From contig QMPB01000285.1 in assembly GCA_003648395.1 (NCBI GenBank), forward strand, positions 1-6,305: a stretch of 6,305 nt of DNA, written 5' to 3'. Source of the DNA: Bacteroidota bacterium. Its GTDB lineage: Bacteria > Bacteroidota > Bacteroidia > Bacteroidales > UBA1556. The notes under the pieces are model-generated. The model was not told the origin of the DNA. It saw only the letters and a program-made list of their open reading frames with translations, and ran no database searches. How positions within the stretch are numbered: the stretch's first letter is position 1; each line of letters opens with the position of its first letter. The position numbers were made by a program, and so were the translations under genes. Shown one piece after another: positions 1 through 5,913 of the stretch.

Positions 1-746
1 GTGCTAAAGTATAAATCTATACCGTCTTGCACTCCAAAATGTTCGCCAGTACCAAATCCTGTGTCTCCCATAGTACCAAAACCATGTGCATCATCAACTA
101 AGAAACGGAATTCATAATCATCTTTTAAAGAGACAAGCTCATCAAGTTTGCCCATGTCTCCAGCCATTCCAAATACACCTTCAGTAATTAAAAGAATACC
201 GCCATTAGTTTCGTTAATTCTTTTAGTAGCAAACCCAAGCATTTTCTTTGCTCTTTCTATATCATTATGAGGGAAGACAAAACTTTTTCCACCTTTGGCT
301 TTATGTAAGAATATTCCGTCCATTATGCTAGCATGGCATTCTGAATCGTAAACAATAACATCATTTCTGTCAGCTATTGAGTCTATAATAGACATAATAC
401 CTTGGTAGCCATAGTTTAAAAGAAAAACTTTTTCTTTTTGAATGAATTTAGCTAAATTGTTTTCTAATTCTTCATGAGATTTTGTTTGTCCAGACATCAT
501 TCTAGCTCCCATAGGATAAGCCATTCCGTATTCAGCAGCGGCTTCTGCATCAGCTTTACGTACCTCAGGATGATTTCCTAAGCCAATGTAATTGTTTAGG
601 CTCCAAACTAATTTTTCCTTACCACGAAACATCATTCTTGATGAAATTTCTCCTTCTAATTTTGGAAATGCAAAGTATCCGTGAGCTTCTTTTTGGTATC
701 TGCCAAGTGACCCAGGTCGTTCTATAACTCTTTTGAATATATCCAC
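1..746 (-). CDS. Alpha-oxoamine synthase family PLP enzyme (BioF/KBL/SPT-like), C-terminal part missing
   Basis: The N-terminal 248 residues of a fold-type I PLP enzyme of the aminotransferase class I/II, alpha-oxoamine synthase group. Such enzymes condense an amino acid with an acyl-CoA (8-amino-7-oxononanoate, 2-amino-3-ketobutyrate or 3-ketosphinganine synthesis). Visible family marks are SLNNYIGLGNHPEVRKA (about 49-65), GARMMSGQTKSHEELE (80-95), the DSECHAS segment whose H138 should stack on the PLP ring, and VDDAHGFG (217-224) with D219 and H221 near the cofactor. The Schiff-base lysine lies beyond the left edge, so catalytic competence cannot be checked. The GTG at 744-746 is chosen because an in-frame TAA lies five codons upstream, no ATG lies between, and the DIFKRV...LGRY N-terminus looks like that of Bacteroidota relatives. 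No Shine-Dalgarno is seen. The family is secure; the substrate (biotin, threonine or sphingolipid pathway) cannot be decided here. Confidence 0.9.
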   Translation of the reverse strand, partial: MDIFKRVIERPGSLGRYQKEAHGYFAFPKLEGEISSRMMFRGKEKLVWSLNNYIGLGNHPEVRKADAEAAAEYGMAYPMGARMMSGQTKSHEELENNLAKFIQKEKVFLLNYGYQGIMSIIDSIADRNDVIVYDSECHASIMDGIFLHKAKGGKSFVFPHNDIERAKKMLGFATKRINETNGGILLITEGVFGMAGDMGKLDELVSLKDDYEFRFLVDDAHGFGTMGDTGFGTGEHFGVQDGIDLYFS

Positions 747-802
747 TATATGTATGTTTTAAATTGTTACTGGTTTCTTTGATTTAAAGAAATAAAAGTC
801 AG

Positions 803-810
803 CAAATATA
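803..810 (-). promoter_or_regulatory. Bacteroidota-type -7 box for the PLP enzyme gene
   Basis: On the minus strand this reads TATATTTG, a perfect TAnnTTTG box. It lies 56 bp upstream of the GTG start, so transcription would begin near 796 and leave a leader of roughly 50 nt. The -33 element is weak: only a T-run (minus strand of 827-831) sits about 17 bp upstream, with no TTG. A fit to this 6-position consensus is expected by chance now and then in AT-rich DNA. The position makes it plausible, but it is not proven. Confidence 0.4.
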
Positions 811-856
811 ACGAATTCTTTTAGTGAAAAATTAATTTTTATTATTGTCTTTTGTT

Positions 857-918
857 CTATCGAAATATGTAATAGCACAGAGTATCTGTTATATATATTA
901 TTATTAGTGTGTCGATAG
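857..918. repeat. Nested inverted repeat between peptidase and PLP enzyme genes
   Basis: Outer arms CTATCGA (857-863) and TCGATAG (912-918) are perfect 7-bp complements. Between them lies a small perfect hairpin, ACAGA (877-881), GTA loop, TCTGT (885-889). As minus-strand RNA the whole could fold into a long imperfect stem downstream of the peptidase gene. No T-run follows directly, so a terminator role is uncertain. The arms are short and 48 bp apart in AT-rich DNA, so chance is a real alternative. Confidence 0.25.
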
Positions 919-1003
919 TGTAAATGTATTTATTAAAATGCTGCAGATAGTTCTAAAATCATCTATTTAATAGGTTGATGTAAACATTAATAATGTAAAA
1001 ATA

Positions 1004-1762
1004 CTATAAACATTCCTGATTTATTCCATTTACATAGTGCTGTATTATTTGTAAAGAATCCGCAGTTTGAGCACCTAGGAAACCGTTAAAGTCTGAATTA
1101 CTCATTAGTTTATTGAAAGTGTTTATCATAGGTTTTGCTAGGGGAAGATAACTCCAATGCCATTTTTCTTCTTCGTAACCAAAGGGCCGGTTTGCCGTAT
1201 ATACTTGGTAGAATCCGTATCTGAAAGCATTGTTTTGTAGCCATTTATAAACCTTTAAGCCTTGTCCATTTTCAAAAGTACTATTGTTTAAATCATAAAT
1301 ATCGATATCAGTACCCCAGTGATGGCGTGAGCTTCCAGGCATAGATGAGAAATGAAGAATGGTTTCTGCTCTTTTATAAATATTTGGAATATTCTTACTT
1401 AAATCTTGACCATTAACCTTTCTCTTGCCTGTCCATTTGGCTTCCCAGATGCTTTTTTGGTGATAAAAACTTCTGAATGCAGAAATGATATTCAATGTAA
1501 TACCTTCACTTTGCGCTGATTTAAACATGTTTTTATATGCATTATAAGCGCTTTCTCTTAGATATATATTTGTCTTGCTTGTATATGTATTTTCAATCTT
1601 TACGAAATGAATATCTTTTTTTGGATTCACTTTGCCCATAAGTTCATTCTTTGTGAACTGATGAGATGGAAATGGAGTAGGGGAGTGAACATAATCTAGT
1701 TTAAGATTATTGCTTAGGAATGAAAAGATAATAATGCTTAAAATGAAGTGAAATGTTTTCAT
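1004..1762 (-). CDS. M15-family metallopeptidase, probable D-alanyl-D-alanine carboxypeptidase (VanY-like)
   Basis: A 252-residue zinc peptidase expected to trim the terminal D-Ala from peptidoglycan stem peptides in the periplasm. The VanY-type zinc motif SxHxxGxxxD is seen as SRHHWGTDID (145-154), giving ligands H147 and D154. The second motif, EKWH (199-202), supplies the probable catalytic base E199 and third ligand H202. SAFRS (94-98) contains R97, the usual substrate-binding arginine. All key residues are therefore present. Residues 1 to about 18 are a hydrophobic export signal or anchor with no lipobox cysteine. The length and the C-terminal NGINQECL ending suggest an intact protein. 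The ATG at 1762 is directly followed by the signal sequence, and there is no Shine-Dalgarno. Gaps of 257 and 251 bp to the adjacent genes suggest it is transcribed alone. Carboxypeptidase versus endopeptidase specificity cannot be settled from sequence. Confidence 0.92.
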   Translation of the reverse strand: MKTFHFILSIIIFSFLSNNLKLDYVHSPTPFPSHQFTKNELMGKVNPKKDIHFVKIENTYTSKTNIYLRESAYNAYKNMFKSAQSEGITLNIISAFRSFYHQKSIWEAKWTGKRKVNGQDLSKNIPNIYKRAETILHFSSMPGSSRHHWGTDIDIYDLNNSTFENGQGLKVYKWLQNNAFRYGFYQVYTANRPFGYEEEKWHWSYLPLAKPMINTFNKLMSNSDFNGFLGAQTADSLQIIQHYVNGINQECL

Positions 1763-2013
1763 ATTCTATTGTTCTGTTTATTATTTGTAATCTCTTATTT
1801 AATATTTGTTGTAAAATTACCTTTATCTTAATTTCTTGCTTATTCGTATGATATATTCATTATTTAGTCGTAAGCTAATGTGTTTATGTACTGTTTATTT
1901 GTTCTTAATTTATATTATTATCAAAAATCATATAAATTTTATCAAGTATATATATAACTATAATAAAAACAGTTTGTTAAATATTATTATATAAAGTATA
2001 GATATAAGTAAAG

Positions 2014-2970
2014 CTATTCTATTAGTTTTAATACTTTTTGAACAATTGCTTTTGCATTCATACCATATTTGTCCATCAATTCTCGTGCTAAACCAGATTC
2101 TCCAAATGTATTTGGCATGCCAATAAAATCCATTTTACATGGATGATTTTTCACTATAATTTCAGCAACAGCACTGCCAAGGCCACCTGTAATTTGATGT
2201 TCTTCTGCTGTAATAATATAGTTACATTCTTTCGCTGCTAGAATAATTTCATCTTTATCTATTGGCTTAATAGTATGCATATTTATTACTCTTGTATCAA
2301 CGCCCTTCTCTTTGAGTTCTTTTGCAGCTTCCAAACTTTCCCATACTAGGTGTCCCGATGCAATAATAGCAATATCAGTACCTTCGGTTAATCTTTGAGC
2401 TTTTCCAATACTGAAATCTTGTTTCTTATCACTGAAATCAGGCATAGGTTCTCTTCCAAAACGAATATACACTGGCCCATCAAGTTCTTCAATGGCTAAT
2501 TTAGTAGCAATCTTAGTTTGTGTGGCATCGCAAGGTGAAATGATAGTCATGTTTGGCAAGGCTCTTAAAGTTGATATATCTTCCAAAGCTTGATGTGTTG
2601 CACCATCAGGGCCAACAGAAATGCCAGAATGTGCACCTCCAATTATTACATGGAGATTATTATAGCATAATGAGATTCTAATTTGATCTAATGTTCGCAT
2701 ACTTGCAAATACGGCGTAAGTCGAAAACACAGGGATTAGTCCGCTTAGAGCCATTCCGGCAGCTATGCCTATTGCATTTTGCTCAGCTATCCCTAACGAA
2801 TAAAATCTATCAGGGAAGGCTTCTTTAAAAATATTCATACCTACTGATGAAGTAATATCGCTTCCTAGTCCAATTACATTATTATTTGATATAGCAGCGT
2901 CTTTTATTCCATTTCCAAAACCTATTTTGGTTGAAACATTCTCCCTATTGATGTAGTTATTATTGTTCAT
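2014..2970 (-). CDS. Transketolase, C-terminal subunit (pyrimidine-binding and C-terminal domains)
   Basis: A 318-residue second half of a split transketolase, which moves two-carbon ketol units between sugar phosphates in the non-oxidative pentose phosphate pathway in the cytoplasm. The pyrimidine-binding domain covers about 1-180 and holds GIAEQN (60-65), whose E63 should contact N1' of the thiamine ring. It also has DGATHQALED (122-131), with H126 at the place of the active-site histidine of full-length transketolases. The C-terminal domain (about 185-318) carries AEEHQITGGLGSAV (255-268) and GESGLARELMDKYGM (290-304). The related split DXP synthase and E1 dehydrogenase beta subunits share this fold, but the matched partner upstream favours transketolase. 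The ATG lies 5 bp after the stop of the N-terminal subunit gene, so the two should share one mRNA in near-equal amounts. No Shine-Dalgarno is visible. Confidence 0.93.
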   Translation of the reverse strand: MNNNNYINRENVSTKIGFGNGIKDAAISNNNVIGLGSDITSSVGMNIFKEAFPDRFYSLGIAEQNAIGIAAGMALSGLIPVFSTYAVFASMRTLDQIRISLCYNNLHVIIGGAHSGISVGPDGATHQALEDISTLRALPNMTIISPCDATQTKIATKLAIEELDGPVYIRFGREPMPDFSDKKQDFSIGKAQRLTEGTDIAIIASGHLVWESLEAAKELKEKGVDTRVINMHTIKPIDKDEIILAAKECNYIITAEEHQITGGLGSAVAEIIVKNHPCKMDFIGMPNTFGESGLARELMDKYGMNAKAIVQKVLKLIE

Positions 2971-2975
2971 TATAT

Positions 2976-3788
2976 TTATTGTTTTAATGAAGTAATAAAT
3001 CTATCAAATTCTTTTTTATTGGGTGTTTTCCCGTGCCATTTATAATCACCCTCTATTTCTTTAATCCCCTTGCCCATCTTTGTTTTAGCAATAATTACAC
3101 TTGGTTTATTTGGTTCTTTTTTTGATTTGTCAAATGCAGATAAGAGTTCATCTATTTTGTTACCATCGCAGTCAATTACGTTCCACCCAAAAGCTTCCCA
3201 TTTTTTGCCTAATGGCTCAAGACTCATTACATCTTCCGTTGAACCATCAATTTGAACACCATTTCTATCAATAATTAATGTTAGATTATCTAAATTATAG
3301 TGAGCAGCACTCATTGCAGCTTCCCATATAGAGCCTTCTTGTAGTTCGCCATCTCCTACAATAGCATATATCTTGTGATTTTCTTTTTTATGTTTTGCGG
3401 CTATTGCCATACCTACAGCAACAGATAGTCCCTGTCCCAATGAGCCTGCGCTTAATTCTAAGCCTTCTAAGCCAAAATCTCTTCCTGGGTGACCCTGTAG
3501 TCTTGAGCCTAATTTGCGAAGTGTTTTTAACTCTTCAGTGGGAAAATATCCTGCAAGCGCAAGAGTGGCATAATGAACAGGAGCTACATGTCCAATACTA
3601 AGAATTAGTCTGTCTCTTTCTTCCCACTTAGGATTGTCTGGCTGATGCTTCATCTCTTGGAAATATAGCACAGCGAATATGTCTGCTAGCCCCAATGAAC
3701 CTCCAGTATGTCCAGAGCCAGCATGATAAAGACTTTCAAGAGTGTGTTTCCTGATTTTATATGCTTTTTGTTTCAGATTTTGTATCAT
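2976..3788 (-). CDS. Transketolase, N-terminal subunit (ThDP diphosphate-binding domain)
   Basis: A 270-residue first half of a split transketolase that binds the diphosphate of thiamine diphosphate and Mg2+. The ThDP motif begins at GDGELQEGS (145-153) and ends with IIDRNGVQIDG (172-182); D146 and N176 are the expected metal ligands. SGHTGGSLG (25-33) with H27, IGHVAP (65-70) with H67 and LQGHPGR (97-103) with H100 match the conserved histidines lining the transketolase active site. LSAGSLGQGLSVAVGMA (112-128) is another family block. Full transketolases have about 650 residues; this protein plus the downstream subunit total 588, so together they make a complete enzyme. It is first in the two-gene operon. 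The start at 3788 is placed just before the conserved N-terminal helix, with no Shine-Dalgarno. Confidence 0.94.
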   Translation of the reverse strand: MIQNLKQKAYKIRKHTLESLYHAGSGHTGGSLGLADIFAVLYFQEMKHQPDNPKWEERDRLILSIGHVAPVHYATLALAGYFPTEELKTLRKLGSRLQGHPGRDFGLEGLELSAGSLGQGLSVAVGMAIAAKHKKENHKIYAIVGDGELQEGSIWEAAMSAAHYNLDNLTLIIDRNGVQIDGSTEDVMSLEPLGKKWEAFGWNVIDCDGNKIDELLSAFDKSKKEPNKPSVIIAKTKMGKGIKEIEGDYKWHGKTPNKKEFDRFITSLKQ

Positions 3789-3863
3789 TAATTGTATTTA
3801 GTGATTTATTGTACATGATTTGAACTTTATTTTATTTCTAATAATGAGTGTAATACAATGTTT

Positions 3864-3871
3864 CAAAGTTA
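3864..3871 (-). promoter_or_regulatory. Candidate -7 box for the transketolase operon
   Basis: The minus strand reads TAACTTTG, a perfect TAnnTTTG box 75 bp upstream of the N-terminal subunit start, giving a leader of roughly 70 nt. No TTG lies at the -33 distance. A competing candidate is the minus strand of 3917-3924 (TATATTTT, one mismatch) with TTTG at 3947-3950 across a 22-bp spacer. Which one is used cannot be told from sequence. Confidence 0.35.
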
Positions 3872-3976
3872 TTAAAAAATATTGTATAAATTATTACTTC
3901 TTTATATTTGTTTTGAAAAATATAGCAGGGCAAACCTTAATAATATCAAATAATTTATGAAATCATAACCAGCCTG

Positions 3977-3992
3977 CCTCGATACATCGGGG
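3977..3992. repeat. GC-rich palindrome with near-complementary arms
   Basis: CCTCGAT (3977-3983) and ATCGGGG (3986-3992) are complementary apart from one T/G pair, around a 2-bp centre. In RNA this could be a 6-bp stem, including one G-U pair, with a UACA loop. It stands out as a GC-rich island in very AT-rich DNA. No T-run follows on either strand, and both flanking genes point away, so it is not a simple terminator. A dispersed intergenic repeat or a protein-binding site are the alternatives. Confidence 0.5.
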
Positions 3993-3996
3993 AACT

Positions 3997-4021
3997 ATTA
4001 ATTAGCATAATGCTAAATAAT
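3997..4021. repeat. 25-bp AT-rich palindrome, possible operator
   Basis: The arms TTAGCAT (4002-4008) and ATGCTAA (4010-4016) are perfect complements around one central A. The symmetry continues outward through one mismatch to ATTA (3997-4000) and TAAT (4018-4021), giving 11 of 12 paired positions. It begins 4 bp after the GC-rich palindrome. A dyad of this length between divergent genes has the form of a binding site for a dimeric regulator, although palindromes are easier to meet by chance in AT-rich DNA. No regulator gene is present nearby. Confidence 0.4.
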
Positions 4022-4077
4022 CATTATTAATAAATGAAATTAATTTAGATGTGTTTATCCTGAAAATTATAGTATCA

Positions 4078-4111
4078 TTGGTTATAGAGTTGATTGTTTT
4101 TAGTAAATTTG
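4078..4111 (+). promoter_or_regulatory. Bacteroidota-type promoter of the barrel/CDF pair
   Basis: A perfect -7 box TAAATTTG (4104-4111) has TTG (4078-4080) upstream with a 23-bp spacer, at the long end of the accepted range. Transcription would start near 4116-4118, leaving a leader of about 20 nt before the ATG at 4138. This placement argues against translation from the upstream GTG at 4051. Confidence 0.55.
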
Positions 4112-4137
4112 CACATATATATTATATAAGGTTTTTG

Positions 4138-5001
4138 ATGAAGTATTTAATAGCTGTTTTTTTGTTTTTTAACACAATTAGTCTTATTGCACAAGACAAT
4201 TCTCTTGATAAGCAGGATTTTGTTGGTAGGTGGGATTTAGGTTTAAATTTTGGAGTTTACCTTCCTTCTAATTATCATGCAAAGTTTTATGATGGCAGTG
4301 AAGAAAATGTTAACAAAATATCATACGTATTTGGCAATAAGTATTGGTATGAAGATATTAAGAGAGAGTTAAATGCTAGTGATACAGTATTTGTTAGAGA
4401 ATTGCCTACAAATATGCGCTATAATGCTGCTTTTCAAGTAGGAATATATTTGCGTCGTACTTTTGATAATTATTTAGGTTTCTCTTTACAATTTGATTAT
4501 TCAAAACTAACAGCGGCAGATGTTTATACACTTGAGATTGACCCTAATTATATTGGTTCAGAGCCTGATATACATATTTATAATATTTGGGGAGTAGAGG
4601 AGCGAGTTAATATTGATTTACTTTTTTCTAAGTATTTTAAAACTAAAAATCCAATTATTATTCCATTTTTTGAGGGAGGCTTGAATATTACAAGTACAAA
4701 AGTAAAAGAGCATAAGATTAAAGTAGAAAATTTGGAATATTCTTTAGTAAATACATATATCAATGGAAGTTATGTTCCTGGTGCTGCGCAAAATTCTTAC
4801 GAAATATATCAGGGAGGAATGGGTGTAGGATTTAGTGTTGCGGCTGGTATTAAGTTTCAATTGAGCCAACAGTTCAGTTTTGACCCAGGTATTAGAATTT
4901 ACTATCAGAAAATTAAGTTGGAAGGTTATGATGTTATGAAACCAGCATTTAGTATATTTTTTAGATTAAGTCTTGCAGATTTTTTTAGCAGCTATGAGTA
5001 A
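4138..5001 (+). CDS. Secreted outer-membrane beta-barrel-type protein of unknown function
   Basis: A 287-residue protein with an export signal, MKYLIAVFLFFNTISLIA, probably cut near residue 18, before QDNS. The mature part has alternating polar and hydrophobic segments typical of beta-strands, for example RWDLGLNFGVYLP (31-43), NAAFQVGIYLRRTF (96-109), YLGFSLQFDYSKL (112-124), IIIPFFEGGLNIT (173-185), GVGFSVAAGIKFQLS (229-243) and AFSIFFRLSLADFF (270-283). Short turns and longer loops separate them, as in small Bacteroidota porin-like barrels. No enzyme motif is seen and no specific family is recognised. The frame is open upstream to a GTG at 4051, but the ATG at 4138 is preferred: it starts the signal peptide directly, follows the promoter, and has a weak AAGG (4128-4131) 6 bp ahead. 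The 3' end overlaps the CDF gene by 8 bp. Confidence 0.75.
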   Translation: MKYLIAVFLFFNTISLIAQDNSLDKQDFVGRWDLGLNFGVYLPSNYHAKFYDGSEENVNKISYVFGNKYWYEDIKRELNASDTVFVRELPTNMRYNAAFQVGIYLRRTFDNYLGFSLQFDYSKLTAADVYTLEIDPNYIGSEPDIHIYNIWGVEERVNIDLLFSKYFKTKNPIIIPFFEGGLNITSTKVKEHKIKVENLEYSLVNTYINGSYVPGAAQNSYEIYQGGMGVGFSVAAGIKFQLSQQFSFDPGIRIYYQKIKLEGYDVMKPAFSIFFRLSLADFFSSYE

Positions 5002-5887
5002 AAAGAAAGAACAAAAAGCGGGTATTAAACAAAGAACTGCAGCATTAAGTATTATGTCTAATGTTGCCCTAATTATTATGAAAGCTATTGCTGGATTTTT
5101 TAGTGGTTCAGTAAGTATTATTTCAGAGGCTATACACTCTACATTAGACCTATTAGCAGCTGTAATTGCATTTTTTGCAGTAAGAGTTTCTGATAAACCC
5201 GCTGATAAGGAACATCCTTTTGGGCATGGAAAATATGAAAATATCTCAGGGGTAGTAGAGGCTCTATTAATTTTTGCTGCTGCTATTTGGATTATTTATG
5301 AAGCTGTAGTTAAGTTAGTTAGTTCTGAAACTATTTTAGAACATGAGAAACTAGATATAGGTATAGTTGTGATGTTGGTTTCTGGGCTTGTAAATTTCTT
5401 TGTTTCTCGCAGGTTGTATAAAGTAGCCCGTCAAACAGGTTCTGTAGCTTTAGAGGCTGACGCATTGCATCTTAAAACTGATATTTATACCTCTGTAGGT
5501 GTTGGGCTTGGATTATTGGCCATTAAACTTACTGGCTTTTATTTTCTTGACCCTGCGATAGCTCTTTTAGTGGCAGGTTTTATAACTATTGAAGCCTTTG
5601 GGTTACTGAAAAAGGCTTTTAATCCCTTGCTTGATAGCTCTATAAGTGATGATGAACTAGCTGAATTAGTTGCTTTTATTGAAAATAATATTGATTATCC
5701 TTATTCTTATTCCGATTTGAGAACTAGAAAGTCAGGTGCGACAAATATAATTCAGTTTAAAATAATTGCTGAGCATCAAACAATGCTTATAGATGCCGTT
5801 ATAGAAAGAAAGATATTGAATGATAGAATAATAAAACAATTTCCTAATTCTGAGCTTATTATTATTCTTGATGTTATTGATGAATAA
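4994..5887 (+). CDS. CDF-family divalent cation efflux transporter
   Basis: A 297-residue inner-membrane antiporter of the cation diffusion facilitator family (relatives include YiiP/FieF), expected to export Zn2+ or a similar metal in exchange for protons. Six membrane segments can be placed at about 14-34, 40-63, 85-106, 121-137, 160-179 and 183-205. TM2 holds HxxxD (H48, D52) and TM5 HxxxD (H159, D163), which together form the transport site. The HxxxD pair in TM2 resembles the zinc-type set, where YiiP has DxxxD. The signature HPFGHGKYE (74-82) follows TM2. The cytoplasmic domain (about 216-297) contains DLRTRKSGATNIIQFK (241-256), but positions equivalent to the YiiP regulatory-site histidines look like K257, V269 and I291. 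The ATG at 4994 is chosen over the in-frame TTG at 4973; it overlaps the barrel gene stop by 8 bp, suggesting coupled translation. Metal specificity is inferred. Confidence 0.92.
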   Translation: MSKKKEQKAGIKQRTAALSIMSNVALIIMKAIAGFFSGSVSIISEAIHSTLDLLAAVIAFFAVRVSDKPADKEHPFGHGKYENISGVVEALLIFAAAIWIIYEAVVKLVSSETILEHEKLDIGIVVMLVSGLVNFFVSRRLYKVARQTGSVALEADALHLKTDIYTSVGVGLGLLAIKLTGFYFLDPAIALLVAGFITIEAFGLLKKAFNPLLDSSISDDELAELVAFIENNIDYPYSYSDLRTRKSGATNIIQFKIIAEHQTMLIDAVIERKILNDRIIKQFPNSELIIILDVIDE

Positions 5888-5913
5888 ATGGAAATCTAAA
5901 TTCTGATTAATAA

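Larger units (their letters stand above)
3789..4137. other. Divergent intergenic region with two palindromes and promoter-like boxes
   Basis: This 349-bp gap separates the minus-strand transketolase operon from the plus-strand barrel/CDF pair. It is very AT-rich apart from a short GC-rich patch at 3971-3993. It holds a candidate promoter for each direction and two adjacent palindromes (3977-3992 and 3997-4021). I see no convincing small gene. The open frame from a GTG at 4051 is only an upstream extension of the barrel protein. Confidence 0.7.

Noticed and set aside
984..996. Small palindrome ACATTA A TAATGT just past the peptidase stop, as a terminator
   Set aside because: The stem is weak and AT-only apart from one pair, the loop is very small, and no T-run follows on the minus strand.
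1968..1979. AACA/TGTT hairpin with a minus-strand T-run downstream of the transketolase operon
   Set aside because: A 4-bp AT-rich stem is too weak to call as a terminator.
1763..2013. Promoter for the M15 peptidase
   Set aside because: Only a one-mismatch -7 box (minus strand near 1811-1818) was found, with no TTG at the right distance. The region is very AT-rich and holds nothing else convincing.
3070..3255. Plus-strand open frame of 61 codons
   Set aside because: It lies wholly within the transketolase N-terminal subunit gene on the other strand and shows no family features.
3395..3601. Plus-strand open frame of 68 codons
   Set aside because: It is antisense to well-conserved transketolase sequence, and its translation looks like a shadow frame.
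4578..4763. Minus-strand open frame of 61 codons
   Set aside because: It is antisense to the barrel protein gene, which has a promoter and a signal peptide; no independent support.
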